Shown one piece after another: positions 17,050-26,966 of a DNA stretch of 64,000 bases; within the stretch, counting starts at the first letter, position 1, and the number at the start of each line of letters is the position of its first letter. The notes under the pieces are model-generated. The model did no database searches. It was not told the origin of the DNA and saw nothing but the letters and a program-made list of their open reading frames with translations. The stretch is from Stutzerimonas stutzeri (GTDB lineage Bacteria > Pseudomonadota > Gammaproteobacteria > Pseudomonadales > Pseudomonadaceae), in NCBI RefSeq assembly GCF_009789555.1, contig NZ_CP046902.1:1814001-1878000 (forward strand), in the 5' to 3' direction. The translations under genes were made by a program, and so were the position numbers.

Positions 17050-18309
17050 TCAGCTTTCCTCAAGCTGCTTGTTCTTCCAGCCTTCGCCGCCGGGCAGGAC
17101 CAGGTTGAGGATCAGCGCGATGATTGCGCACAGCGAAATTCCGGAAAGGGTGAATTCACCGTAACCGAACACCATGCCGCCGATTCCGAACACCAGCGTC
17201 ACCGACACGATGATGAGATTGCGTGCTTCGGCCAGGTCCACCTGATGGCGGATCAGGGTGCTCAGGCCGACGACAGCGATCGAGCCGAACAGCAGGCAAA
17301 GAATCCCGCCCATCACCGGCACCGGAATGCTGAGCAGCCCCGCCCCGAACTTGCCAATGAACGCCAGGACGATGGCGAAGACGGCTGCCCAGGTCATGAC
17401 TTTCGGGTTGTAGTTCTTCGTCAGCATGACCGCGCCGGTGACTTCCGCGTAGGTAGTATTGGGCGGACCGCCGAACAGGCCGGCGGCAGAGGTCGCCAGG
17501 CCGTCGCCGAGCAGGGTGCGGTGCAGGCCGGGCTTCTTGATGAAATTGTTGCCGGTAACGCCGCCGATCGCGACGACGCCGCCGATGTGTTCGATCGCCG
17601 GAGCCAGCGCTACTGGAACCATGAACAGAATCGCGCCCCAATGAAACTCCGGCGCGACGAAGTTGGGAACGGCGATCCACGGCGCTGCGGCGATGCCGGT
17701 GGTGTCGACCACGCCAAAGGCGAACGACAGGCCGTAACCCACCGCGACGCCGGCCAGGATCGGCACCAGCCGAAACAAGCCTTTGCCGAGTACGGCCACC
17801 AGCAGCGTGGTGAGCAGCGCAGGCATGGAAATCATCATCGCCGTGGCATAGGGCACGAGCTGGGCGCTTCCGTCGCCGGCCTTGCCCATGGCCATGTTCA
17901 CCGCCACGGGCGAGAGGGCGAGGCCGATGGAGATGATCACCGGCGCAATCACCACCGGTGGCAGCAGCCGGTCGATGAATCCGGGGCCTCTGAGGCGAAC
18001 CGCAAAGCCGAGGATCATGTAGACAATGCCCGCCGCGACCACGCCGCCGAGTACGGCAGGAAGCCCGAAGTCACCTTTCGCAGCGATGATCGGTGCGATG
18101 AAGGCAAAGCTCGAGGCAAGGAAGACGGGCACCTGGCGCTTGGTGACCAACTGGAACAGCAGCGTTCCGATGCCGGCGGTGAACAGCGCAACGTTCGGGT
18201 CCATGCCGGTGATCAATGGCATCAGGACCAGGGCGCCGAAAGCCACGAACAACATTTGGGCGCCTGCCAGCACCTGGCGTCCGAGCGGTTCCTCCATGGG
18301 GTGCGGCAT
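17050..18309 (-). CDS. uraA: Uracil permease (UraA/NCS2 family)
   Basis: 419 residues with about 14 hydrophobic segments. NCS2-family proton symporter that imports uracil. Typical stretches: FGAPPNTTYAEVTGAV-like (here GLFGGPPNTTYAEVTGAVMLT) in the substrate site and GLSTLIRHQVDLAEARN. ATG 18309 starts one base after the upp stop, so upp-uraA is translationally coupled; ATG 18300 is an alternative. Import plus Upp makes a complete uracil salvage unit. Confidence 0.95.
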   Translation of the reverse strand: MPHPMEEPLGRQVLAGAQMLFVAFGALVLMPLITGMDPNVALFTAGIGTLLFQLVTKRQVPVFLASSFAFIAPIIAAKGDFGLPAVLGGVVAAGIVYMILGFAVRLRGPGFIDRLLPPVVIAPVIISIGLALSPVAVNMAMGKAGDGSAQLVPYATAMMISMPALLTTLLVAVLGKGLFRLVPILAGVAVGYGLSFAFGVVDTTGIAAAPWIAVPNFVAPEFHWGAILFMVPVALAPAIEHIGGVVAIGGVTGNNFIKKPGLHRTLLGDGLATSAAGLFGGPPNTTYAEVTGAVMLTKNYNPKVMTWAAVFAIVLAFIGKFGAGLLSIPVPVMGGILCLLFGSIAVVGLSTLIRHQVDLAEARNLIIVSVTLVFGIGGMVFGYGEFTLSGISLCAIIALILNLVLPGGEGWKNKQLEES

Positions 18310-18310
18310 G

Positions 18311-18949
18311 TCAGATGTCCTTCTGCTTGGTGCCGAAGATCTTGTCTCCCGCGTCGCCCAGGCCGGGCATGATGTAGCCGTTTTCGTCCAGTCGATCATC
18401 AATCGAGGCGGTATAGATGATGACGTCCGGGTGTGCCTGCTCCACAGCGGCGATGCCTTCCGGCGCGGCGACCAGCACCAGCGCGCGGATCTCCTTGCAC
18501 CCGGCCTTCTTCAGCATGTCGATGGCGGCGACCATGGAACCGCCGGTGGCCAGCATCGGATCGATGATCATGGCCAGGCGCTGATCGAGATCGTCTACCA
18601 GGCGCTCAAGGTAGGTATGGGCCTGCAAGGTTTCCTCGTTGCGGGCGATGCCCACCGCACTGACCTTGGCTCCGGGAATCAGGCTGAGCACACCGTCGAG
18701 CATGCCGATGCCCGCCCGCAGGATGGGCACCACGGTGATTTTCTTGCCGGAAATCTTTTCGACCTGAACCGGGCCACACCAGCCGTCGATGCTGTAATTC
18801 TCCAGCGGCAGGTCGCGGGTCGCTTCATATGTGAGGATCGAGCCGACCTCCTGCGCCAGTTCGCGGAAGTTCTTGGTACTGATATCGGCTCGGCGCATCA
18901 ACCCAAGTTTGTGGCGAATAAGCGGATGGCGGATCTCTCGAATGGTCAT
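18311..18949 (-). CDS. upp: Uracil phosphoribosyltransferase
   Basis: 212 residues. Makes UMP from uracil and PRPP. Seen: HPLIRHKLGLMR near the start, PRPP-binding DPMLATGGSMVAAIDMLK, and a C-terminal GLGDAGDKIFGT that contacts uracil. First gene of upp-uraA, divergent from hpt across 176 bases. Confidence 0.97.
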   Translation of the reverse strand: MTIREIRHPLIRHKLGLMRRADISTKNFRELAQEVGSILTYEATRDLPLENYSIDGWCGPVQVEKISGKKITVVPILRAGIGMLDGVLSLIPGAKVSAVGIARNEETLQAHTYLERLVDDLDQRLAMIIDPMLATGGSMVAAIDMLKKAGCKEIRALVLVAAPEGIAAVEQAHPDVIIYTASIDDRLDENGYIMPGLGDAGDKIFGTKQKDI

Positions 18950-19125
18950 GGGTGGCTCCGGCGGTCGAATAAACCGGCGTAGATTAATGCATCGAGGGGG
19001 TAGCGGCTATTGATGTATCAAACAGGGCTTGCCCTGGCCACGGCAGCATCGGTATCGTCGCGCCCCTTGTTTTTCGCGTAGCCGACCTGGCTGCTTTCGC
19101 CCTTCTCATTCTCTGGAGCATCGCC

Positions 19126-19683
19126 ATGTCCGTCGATCTCGCACACGTCCGCCAGATCATGGCCGAAGCCGACTGTCTATATGCCGAAGCCGAAGTGGAA
19201 GCGGCAATCGATGCGGTGGCCGAAAAAATCAATGGCGAACTGGCCGACCGTAATCCGGTAGTGTTCTGCGTCATGAATGGCGGACTGATCTTCTCCGGCA
19301 AGCTGGTGACCAAGCTTAACTTCCCGCTGGAGCTTTCCTATCTGCACGCCACGCGTTATCGCAACGAGACCAGTGGTGGCGAGCTTTTCTGGAAGGCCAA
19401 GCCGGAGATTTCCTTTATCGACCGCGACGTACTGATCGTCGACGACATTCTCGATGAAGGCCATACGCTCGGGGCGATCATCGATTTCTGCCGGCATGCC
19501 GGTGCCGCCGCCGTGCACACCGCGGTACTGGTCGACAAGGATCATCAGCGCAAGGCCCGCCCGGATCTCAAGGCCGATTACGTCGGCCTCAGCTGTGTCG
19601 ATCGCTACGTGTTCGGCTATGGCATGGATTACAAAGGCTACTGGCGCAACGCGCCTGGCATCTACGCCGTCAAAGGCCTGTAA
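19126..19683 (+). CDS. hpt: Hypoxanthine-guanine phosphoribosyltransferase
   Basis: 185 residues. Salvages hypoxanthine (and probably guanine) to nucleotides with PRPP. The PRPP loop VLIVDDILDEGHTL and the base-contacting region DYVGLSCVDRYVFGYGMDYKG are visible. It follows P. aeruginosa gene order next to upp-uraA. Clustering of hpt, upp and uraA joins purine and pyrimidine salvage at one divergent promoter region. Confidence 0.95.
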   Translation: MSVDLAHVRQIMAEADCLYAEAEVEAAIDAVAEKINGELADRNPVVFCVMNGGLIFSGKLVTKLNFPLELSYLHATRYRNETSGGELFWKAKPEISFIDRDVLIVDDILDEGHTLGAIIDFCRHAGAAAVHTAVLVDKDHQRKARPDLKADYVGLSCVDRYVFGYGMDYKGYWRNAPGIYAVKGL

Positions 19684-20258
19684 CGAAGACATCGCCGGGT
19701 AGCGGTCCTCGACAGTCGAGGGCCGCCGGCTCCTGAGGGGGCCGGAACGCGGCGCTGCGGCCTCCGGCGTGTCCGGGCGGCGGCATTCGCTGGCGCTCAT
19801 CTGTTTCCTGCCGTCCCGACGTGATTCGCCATCCTGGCGCGAGGCTCGGTTGTCGCCGTCGAGCCTCGACTGTTTCGTTTCGCCCCAACATCGCGCTTCG
19901 GTAACGCTCTTGCACGCCGCCGGATTCCTTTGCCGGCCGGCGAGGGTGGCGGGCGCCCTCCCGCTAGGCGCCGCGCGGCGTGCCATCGATGGTCGGGGGA
20001 GCACCGCTCTGCCAGATTTCCCTTCATTTGCCTGGCAACTGCTCTATTTCGGGGGTTGCGCCAAATTCGCTTGCGGCTAAGCTCTCGGATAGCTTCGCGG
20101 GGCGCTACGTTTCGAGTAGCGTGACGCCCCGTCGCAGGCCAATGACGGGAAGGCTATTCATCCTTAAGGATTACAAAACAAATCAAACCTTAGTGCGCTT
20201 AACCCTCCGCTGCCGTGTGGTTAGGGTGAGCGTACTTCGAACCAACCAGGAGCGCCTC
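19684..20258. other. 575-base intergenic region with several hairpins
   Basis: No gene with a ribosome binding site is seen. It contains a 10-bp stem just after hpt (19703-19725, loop CAG), an 8-bp inverted repeat GAGGCTCG/CGAGCCTC (19841-19867) and a two-part hairpin GGGGC-GCTAC/GTAGC-GCCCC (about 20099-20130). None is followed by a T run. The last ~100 bases are AT-richer and end in AGGAG before the DUF1302 start; they probably contain its promoter. An inverted pair AACCCT..AGGGT at about 20201-20227 could be an operator. Confidence 0.4.
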
Positions 20259-22064
20259 ATGACAAAAACAACAAGGCAAGGAATCTTCCAGCCCAAAACC
20301 CTGGCCCTCGCGGTCGCGCTGGGCATCGCCGCACCGGCTTATGCAGTCAACTTCAATATCGGGGAAATCGAGGGGCAACTCGATTCATCCATGTCCATCG
20401 GTGCAAGCTGGTCGATGGCTGAGCGGGACATGGATCTGGTGGGCATCAACAATGGGGGCACCGGCTACACCCAGACCGGTGACGACGGCCGCCTGAACTT
20501 CAAGAAGGGCGAAACCTTTTCGAAGATCTTCAAGGGCATCCATGACCTGGAACTGCGCTACGGCGACAGTGGCGCGTTCATTCGCGGCAAATACTGGTAC
20601 GACTTCGAACTCAAGGACGAAAGCCGCCTGTTCAAGGACATCAGCGACAGCAATCGCAAGGAGGCCGCGCAATCATCCGGCGCGCAGATCCTCGATGCGT
20701 TCCTGTACCACAACTATTACCTGGGCGACCTGCCCGGCACCGTGCGCATCGGACGTCAGGTCGTGAGCTGGGGCGAGAGCACCTTCATCGGTAACTCGAT
20801 CAACTCGATCAACCCGCTCGACGCGGCTGCGTTTCGCCGGCCCGGTGCAGAGATCAAGGAAGGCCTCATTCCGGTCAACATGCTCTATCTGTCGCAAAGC
20901 ATCAGCGACCGCTTGAGCATGGAGGCGTTCTATCAGCTGGAATGGGACCAGACGATCGTCGACAACTGCGGAACCTTCTTTGCGGTCGATGTGGTGCAAG
21001 ACGGCTGCGACAACAACTACCACGTCGGAAGCCCGGCCATCGCACCGCTGCAGCCGGTAGCGGCCGCGTTCGGGCAGGGCTTCGAAGTGACGCCGGAAGG
21101 CGTCGTGCTGCCCCGTGGCGGCGACCGTGACGCGCGGGATTCCGGACAGTTCGGCCTTGCCTTGCGCTGGCTCGGCGACGCTACCGAGTACGGTGCGTAC
21201 TTCATGAACTACCACAGCCGCACGCCAAACGTGAGCACCCAATCCGCGGGTCTTGCGACCGCCGCCGCTCTGCCGGGCATTATCGGTACGGCCGAAGGCA
21301 TCGCGGCTGGATCGGGTGCCGGCCTGGCTCAGAGCGTGATGCTGGGTAACGGCCAGTACTACCTGGAGTACCCGGAAGACATCCAGCTCTATGGCCTGAG
21401 CTTCTCGACCACGCTGCCCACCGGTACCGCCTGGTCGGGCGAGGTGAGCTATCGACCCAATGCGCCGGTTCAGATCAACACCACCGACGTGACGCGGGCG
21501 CTGCTCAACCCGATCGCTCCGGGCACATCACCCGTGGCAAGCACCTTCGGCGCGGAAAACCGCGGCTACAACCGCAAGGAAATCACGCAAGTACAGACCA
21601 CCTTCACGCATTTCTTCGACCAGGTGCTGGGTGCGGGTCGGGTAACGGTCGTAGGTGAGATCGGCTACGCCCATGTGGGTGGCCTGGAAAGCAAGAGCGA
21701 ACTCCGTTACGGTCGCGACGCCATCTATGGCACCCCTGATGATCCCATTCAGTTCGCCGCATATGGCGATGACGGTTTCGTTACCGCCAACTCCTGGGGT
21801 TATCGCCTGCGTGCGCTGGCCGACTACAGCAACGTGTTCGCGGGTGTGAACCTTACGCCGAACATTTCCTTCTCCCATGACGTTGATGGCTACGGCCCGA
21901 ACGGCTTGTTCAACGAGGGCTCCAAGGCAGTGAGCGTTGGCGTCGATGCTGTCTACCAGAACAGCTACACCGCCAGCCTGTCCTACACCGATTTCTTCGG
22001 TGGCGACTACAACACCCTGGTCGATCGTGACTTCCTCGCACTGAGCGTGGGCGTGAACTTCTAA
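20259..22064 (+). CDS. DUF1302 outer-membrane-type protein
   Basis: 601 residues. Signal peptide (residues 1-~31, ending APAYAVN) followed by a beta-rich mature protein: a FNIGEIEGQLDSSMSIGASW start, RIGRQVVSWGES and a C-terminal segment ending LSVGVNF, typical of an outer-membrane barrel. This matches the DUF1302 family. DUF1302 and DUF1329 genes normally occur together, as here, and from memory a similar trio with a LuxR regulator exists in P. putida. They have been linked with use of hydrophobic substrates such as fatty acid esters, but the biochemical role is not settled. Start ATG 20259 has AGGAG at the right distance; the frame extends upstream without a signal sequence. Confidence 0.88.
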   Translation: MTKTTRQGIFQPKTLALAVALGIAAPAYAVNFNIGEIEGQLDSSMSIGASWSMAERDMDLVGINNGGTGYTQTGDDGRLNFKKGETFSKIFKGIHDLELRYGDSGAFIRGKYWYDFELKDESRLFKDISDSNRKEAAQSSGAQILDAFLYHNYYLGDLPGTVRIGRQVVSWGESTFIGNSINSINPLDAAAFRRPGAEIKEGLIPVNMLYLSQSISDRLSMEAFYQLEWDQTIVDNCGTFFAVDVVQDGCDNNYHVGSPAIAPLQPVAAAFGQGFEVTPEGVVLPRGGDRDARDSGQFGLALRWLGDATEYGAYFMNYHSRTPNVSTQSAGLATAAALPGIIGTAEGIAAGSGAGLAQSVMLGNGQYYLEYPEDIQLYGLSFSTTLPTGTAWSGEVSYRPNAPVQINTTDVTRALLNPIAPGTSPVASTFGAENRGYNRKEITQVQTTFTHFFDQVLGAGRVTVVGEIGYAHVGGLESKSELRYGRDAIYGTPDDPIQFAAYGDDGFVTANSWGYRLRALADYSNVFAGVNLTPNISFSHDVDGYGPNGLFNEGSKAVSVGVDAVYQNSYTASLSYTDFFGGDYNTLVDRDFLALSVGVNF

Positions 22065-22174
22065 GGGGGCCGCTTCGATTGTTGCCGCGCGGCGCCTGTA
22101 GACAGGTCTTCGTCGCGCGGCGAGCTTCATGCAAGGCCTCCGGCCAAAACAAGATCAAGAGGAACTGGAAGCGT

Positions 22175-23536
22175 ATGAAAACAACAAGAAAACTATTCAG
22201 TGTCTTGGCCCTCTCGCTGCTCGCCAGCAGCGTTATGGCTGCCGTATCTCCTGAAGAAGCGGCCAAGCTTGGCAACTCGCTGACACCGCTGGGTGCTGAA
22301 AAGGCCGGCAACGCCGACGGGACCATTCCAGAGTGGACTGGCGGCCTGTCCACCGATGCCGCCCCGCTGGATAACGGCCATCTGACCAACCCGTTCAAGG
22401 ACGAGAAGCCCGAGTTCGTCATCACTGCGCAAAACGTCGATCAGTACAAGGACAAGCTGACCGCAGGCCAGCAGGCGATGTTCAAGCGCTACCCGGAAAC
22501 CTACAAGATTCGCGTATTCCCGACGCATCGTAGCGCCGCCGTACCGGATCGGATTTACGAAGCCGCGAAGAAAAGCGCGCTGAATACCGAGTTGGTGGGT
22601 GGTGGCAACGGCGTCGACAATTTTGCCGATAGCCGCTACTACGCCTTCCCGATTCCGAAGAACGGCCTGGAAGTCGTCTGGAACCATATCACTCGCTATC
22701 GTGGCGGCAACGTGCGCCGTAACATCGTGCAGGCCACGCCACAGACCAATGGCAGCTACACCCTGGTGCACTTCGAGGATGAAGTGGCGTTCCCGAGCGA
22801 CATGACGGATCTGGAGCCGGAACGCGCCAAGAACGCGCTGCTGTTCTTCAAGCAGCGGGTAACGGCACCGTCGCGACTTGCCGGTAACGTCTTGCTGGTG
22901 CACGACTCGCTGGATCAGGTGAAAGAACCGCGTCAGGCGTGGATCTACAACGCCGGCCAGCGTCGTGTGCGCCGTGCCCCGCAGGTTGCCTACGACGGCC
23001 CGGGTACCGCCGCCGATGGCATGCGTACCACCGATAACTTCGATATGTTCAGCGGTGCGCCGGATCGTTACGACTGGAAACTGGTCGGCAAGAAAGAACT
23101 GTATATCCCGTACAACAGCTATGAGATCAACTCGAGCGACGTGAAATACAGCGACATTCTCCGGGCCGGTCACGTCAACCAGGACCTGGCGCGCTACGAG
23201 CTGCACCGTGTATGGGAAATCGAAGCCAACCTGAAAGATGGCGAGCGTAACATTTACGCCAAGCGCCGCTTCTTCGTGGATGAAGATACCTGGACCATCG
23301 CGCAATCGGAACTCTACGACGGTCGTGGCCAGCTGTGGCGCGTCGGCGAAGCCCACCTGCTGCAGTACTACCAGCACAAGGTTCCGGCCTATGCATTCGA
23401 AGCGCTGTATGACGTGATCTCCGGTCGCTACATCGCCATCGGCATGAGCAACGAAGAGAAGGCGCATGAGTTCGGCTACAAGGCATCGGCCCGTGATTTC
23501 ACGCCCGCCGCGCTGCGAAATGCCGGGGTGCGCTGA
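22175..23536 (+). CDS. DUF1329 exported protein
   Basis: 453 residues. Signal peptide ending VMAAVS (about residue 22), then the DUF1329 pattern: SPEEAAKLGNSLTPLGAEKAG, GTIPEWTGG, LTAGQQAMFKRYP, and IPYNSYEINS near the middle. The fold is related to LolA/LolB-like lipoprotein carriers, from recall. It follows the DUF1302 gene by 110 bases and is closed by a strong terminator, so the two form an operon, likely a periplasmic carrier working with an outer-membrane partner. Start ATG 22175 opens the signal peptide. Confidence 0.88.
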   Translation: MKTTRKLFSVLALSLLASSVMAAVSPEEAAKLGNSLTPLGAEKAGNADGTIPEWTGGLSTDAAPLDNGHLTNPFKDEKPEFVITAQNVDQYKDKLTAGQQAMFKRYPETYKIRVFPTHRSAAVPDRIYEAAKKSALNTELVGGGNGVDNFADSRYYAFPIPKNGLEVVWNHITRYRGGNVRRNIVQATPQTNGSYTLVHFEDEVAFPSDMTDLEPERAKNALLFFKQRVTAPSRLAGNVLLVHDSLDQVKEPRQAWIYNAGQRRVRRAPQVAYDGPGTAADGMRTTDNFDMFSGAPDRYDWKLVGKKELYIPYNSYEINSSDVKYSDILRAGHVNQDLARYELHRVWEIEANLKDGERNIYAKRRFFVDEDTWTIAQSELYDGRGQLWRVGEAHLLQYYQHKVPAYAFEALYDVISGRYIAIGMSNEEKAHEFGYKASARDFTPAALRNAGVR

Positions 23537-23560
23537 TCGCGTGGCATCCAGTTGATGAAT

Positions 23561-23590
23561 AAGGCGGCCAGTTGGCCGCCTTTTTTTTTC
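23561..23590 (+). terminator. Rho-independent terminator after DUF1302-DUF1329
   Basis: AAGGCGGCC / GGCCGCCTT form a 9-bp stem with loop AGTT, followed by a run of nine or more T. It lies 25 bases after the DUF1329 stop. Confidence 0.95.
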
Positions 23591-23809
23591 TCGCCAAGCG
23601 GAGGATGATACTTTTTAGCCATTAGAGGGCCGGAGATCGATCCGACACGCCGAGCGCCTTGCATGAGTCGACAAACGAGTCGTAATCGTGCAGGTTGTGA
23701 GCGCATAAGCGCACCGATACGGCTCCGTTGGGCCGGCTCCCGGCGCAGGTTCTGACGGTTGCGCTCATGCGTTCCTCAATGGACTGATACGAATAAGAGA
23801 AGCCTCGCT

Positions 23810-26431
23810 ATGTCCGTACGCTTCAACCCTGGTGCCCTCGGCACAGAAGCTGCCGCGCAGGTTCAGGTTGCGACCATTCCACGTCTTCCCCCTTTGCATA
23901 TCCCAAGGCCCCGGCTGGTCGAGGCGCTGCTGGAGGCCCGCTGTCGGCTGCGCTTGATCTGCGCGCCGGCGGGTTTCGGCAAAAGCGTGCTGATGAACGA
24001 GTGCGCACGCCAGGTCCCGGCCGACACCCATCTCGTCTGGCTCGATCTCGGTGGCAGGCCTTATTCTGCCGAAGCGCTTTACGCCCAGCTTTGCCGAGTG
24101 CTCAATCGCTCAGCCACGGCCAGTGGGGACGTGCAGCAGGATCTTGTCAGCCTGTTGGATGATTTTCAGCGGCCGCTATGGATCATGCTCGATGACTACC
24201 CGCGAGAGACCACCGCGCAGTTCGATGCCTGCCTCGACCTGCTTCTCGAAAGAGGGCCCGAATGCGTCAGCTGGTGGGTCAGTAGCCGCCGGCAGCCGGC
24301 GTGGAAACTCCCCCGCCTCTTGCTTCAGGGTGATCTGTTCGAGGTAGAGGCCGAGGCATTGGCCCTGACGGCGGGTGAGCTCCGGCAGTTGCTCAAAACA
24401 CACCGTCTGGAGCTTGCCGACGACACCTTCAAGCAACTCCTGGCGGGTAGCGAAGGCTGGCTGGCCGGGGTCAGCCTGCTGCTGTTGAACGCCGATGAGC
24501 AGGCGGTGCGTGAACGGCTTGTGGCGGGTACGCCCCTGCTGCGCGATTACGTGCAACGTGAAGTGCTCGAAGGGCAGGGCGAGGACGTTCGTCGCGCATT
24601 GTTCGCGCTGGCGCGCATGCCGCGCTTTTCGCCGCAGCTATGCGAGCATGTGCTCGACGGGATCGGGAGCGACATCCTCGATGTGTTGAAAACGTTCCAG
24701 TTGTTCATTCGCCAGATCGATAACTGCGGTGAATGGTTCCGGCTGTGGCGGCCGCTGGCGCTGATGTTGCAACGGGTACCCGAAGCGATCTCGCCCACTC
24801 AAACCCATCTGCGTGCGTGCCAATGGTTCGCCAACCGCGGCGAAATGCGCGAGGCGGTGGAGCATGCACTGTGGGCCGGCCAACCCGAGGTGGCGGCCAA
24901 TTTCCTGCAACGCTACGGGCAGGAACAATTGCTCATCGGCGATAACGTCTCGCACTTCATGAAATGGCGAAGCGAGCTGCCACAGGACCTGTTCAACAGC
25001 ACTACCCGGCTGATCGTGCTGCATGGCTGGGCGCTGATCATTTCCGCCCGGCTCGACGAGGTGGACGATTGCCTCGCCGATCTGGCCAAGTTCTTCCCCC
25101 AGCCCGATGCCAGGCGCCAGGCACAGCTGCTCGCGCAATGGCAGGCACTGCGCGGCTTCCTCGCGCGGCTGCGGGGCGAGCCCGAGGCCCGGAGTTATTG
25201 CCTCCAGGCGCTCGATGTCTTGTCCGACCATGCATGGGCGCAGCGGGTGCTGTGCTATCAGGCGCTGTCCCAGCAGGCGATGGCTGAAAGCCAGCTGGAA
25301 CTGGCACAGCATTACAACAGCGAAGGCATGAAGCTGGCCCGGCTCAAGGGCAGCGTGCTGTACGAGGCGATGCTCAACGTCGACCGAATCCAGTTGTTGG
25401 AGTTGACCGGCGAATTCGAGCGCGCCGTTGGAGTGCTTGAAGAGTCTCTGATGGTGTTGCGCGACAGTGTCAGGCATAGCCCGATAATCGGGCGGTTGAA
25501 GCTGCTCCAGGGGCACCTGCTGGCCTACCAGGGACTCGACGAGCAGGCCCGCGAAGCGTATCAACAGGGTCGAATCGAGACGGAAACCTGTGGTGATTCC
25601 TATGTGTTTTTCGGCTATGCGGGTCTGGCTGAACTGGCGGCCCGCAATCACGAATTTCCGACGGCGTATCACTGGTTGCGCGAAGCCGAGCGGCTGACCC
25701 AATGGCGGCATGTGCCGGAGGCGCGTTTCCGTGGCATTTTACCCTTGATAACCGGGTTGACCTGGCTGCATCAGGGACAGCTGAAAAAGGCCAGGGCCGT
25801 GTTCGTCCAGGTGTTGGAGCTATACGAGGGGCACACCTACCTGGCCCCATCCGGGTTCTACGAATTGCTGCCGCGAGTCCAACGCTACCTGGCCGTGATC
25901 GATCTGCTCTCCGGGCGCTTTTCGCTGGCTATCGATACCTTGCGCGAGCTGATCGAACTGAATCTTCGTTCCCAGCGATTGGGGCTGGCCTGCGAATGCC
26001 GGTTCACGCTGGCCGAAGCGCTTCAACTGGACGGTCGCCATGACGAAGCGGAACTGGAGCTGCGCAAGGCGCTCGGTGAGGCCGCCAGGCAACAACTGAT
26101 CAAGCCATTGTACGAACTACAGCATCGTCAGCCGCAGTGGCTCGCCAAGTGCTTGCCAGCGGGCAAAGGGGAAAGCCTGCGTGATCGGCTGCTGCAGTTC
26201 GAGCGTGAACCTGAAGATGCGCTCGGTTCAGGTGACGAGGTGATCCTGAGTAACCGCGAGCTCACGGTATTGCGGCTCATCGCTCAGGGATGTTCGAACC
26301 AGGAGATCGCCGAGCAGCTTTTCATCTCATTGCATACGGTCAAAACCCATGCCCGGCGAATCAACACCAAGCTGGGCGTTGCCAGGCGCACACAAGCCGT
26401 GGCACGAGCCAAGGCGTTGGCCTGGCTCTGA
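23810..26431 (+). CDS. MalT-like LuxR-family ATP-dependent regulator
   Basis: 873 residues, MalT/AlkS size. Walker A APAGFGKS at residues 52-59 and a Walker B-like WIMLDDYPRE near 125 show a STAND ATPase; the middle is helical repeats resembling TPRs, used for signal sensing; the C-terminus is a LuxR HTH (LSNRELTVLRLIAQGCSNQE then EQLFISLHTVKTHARRINTK). It lies just after the DUF1302-DUF1329 terminator, so it probably controls that operon in response to a small inducer. ATG 23810 is preferred (AAGAGA upstream and a family-like N-terminus); an upstream frame adds 17 residues. Inducer not deducible. Confidence 0.9.
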   Translation: MSVRFNPGALGTEAAAQVQVATIPRLPPLHIPRPRLVEALLEARCRLRLICAPAGFGKSVLMNECARQVPADTHLVWLDLGGRPYSAEALYAQLCRVLNRSATASGDVQQDLVSLLDDFQRPLWIMLDDYPRETTAQFDACLDLLLERGPECVSWWVSSRRQPAWKLPRLLLQGDLFEVEAEALALTAGELRQLLKTHRLELADDTFKQLLAGSEGWLAGVSLLLLNADEQAVRERLVAGTPLLRDYVQREVLEGQGEDVRRALFALARMPRFSPQLCEHVLDGIGSDILDVLKTFQLFIRQIDNCGEWFRLWRPLALMLQRVPEAISPTQTHLRACQWFANRGEMREAVEHALWAGQPEVAANFLQRYGQEQLLIGDNVSHFMKWRSELPQDLFNSTTRLIVLHGWALIISARLDEVDDCLADLAKFFPQPDARRQAQLLAQWQALRGFLARLRGEPEARSYCLQALDVLSDHAWAQRVLCYQALSQQAMAESQLELAQHYNSEGMKLARLKGSVLYEAMLNVDRIQLLELTGEFERAVGVLEESLMVLRDSVRHSPIIGRLKLLQGHLLAYQGLDEQAREAYQQGRIETETCGDSYVFFGYAGLAELAARNHEFPTAYHWLREAERLTQWRHVPEARFRGILPLITGLTWLHQGQLKKARAVFVQVLELYEGHTYLAPSGFYELLPRVQRYLAVIDLLSGRFSLAIDTLRELIELNLRSQRLGLACECRFTLAEALQLDGRHDEAELELRKALGEAARQQLIKPLYELQHRQPQWLAKCLPAGKGESLRDRLLQFEREPEDALGSGDEVILSNRELTVLRLIAQGCSNQEIAEQLFISLHTVKTHARRINTKLGVARRTQAVARAKALAWL

Positions 26432-26577
26432 GCGAGCCAGGCCAACGCCAGCCGATTCGAGCGGCACGGCGAGACGCGCGGCACTGAATGCCGGGCGGTG
26501 AGGGGACAGGATCGTTCTTGTTTTTATCGGAAGGTAAACGCTGGGGTTGCAGGCGCCTGCAGGCAACAGGCTGGTGG

Positions 26578-26847
26578 TTACTGGGCTGCGGCGTGTGAAT
26601 GCTTGGTCAACCGATAAGCGCTCGATTGTTCGCCACGTTCGATTGCCAGGCTGAACTGCAGGCTGGTGATCAGCCGTTCGAGCTGCTGCTGATCCCGCCA
26701 TTGTTTTGAACTGATGAAGCGCTTGACCGCGACGCCCGCGGCGTCGGTCAGCGTCAGCAGAATGCTGCCGTCAGGTTTCTCGATGCTGAAATTGACGTTG
26801 TAGTCTGGTTGGAACACATCGCTGATCTTCGTGAATGGACTGTCCAT
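26578..26847 (-). CDS. DUF3509 family small protein
   Basis: 89 residues. Pattern of the Pseudomonas DUF3509 family: a short N-terminus, FSIEKPDGSILLTLTDAAG and a central basic VKRFISSKQWRDQQQLERLI helix. No signal peptide or membrane segment. AGGTAA precedes the start. It is downstream of yebG on the same strand (119 bases). Function unknown. Confidence 0.75.
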   Translation of the reverse strand: MDSPFTKISDVFQPDYNVNFSIEKPDGSILLTLTDAAGVAVKRFISSKQWRDQQQLERLITSLQFSLAIERGEQSSAYRLTKHSHAAAQ

Positions 26848-26966
26848 TGCCGGTTACCTGATTGGATGACTGCACCCAATGGACCGGGTCTGGATTAACT
26901 AGTTTCGCCCGCTGGGCATGTTCCCTGTGGCAAAACGAAGCAGTGGTCTGTGCAAGGCGCAACCCG

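Noticed and set aside
16921..18372. 483-codon open frame antisense to uraA
   Set aside because: His/Arg/Asp-rich repetitive translation typical of a GC-rich shadow; uraA and upp are clear on the minus strand.
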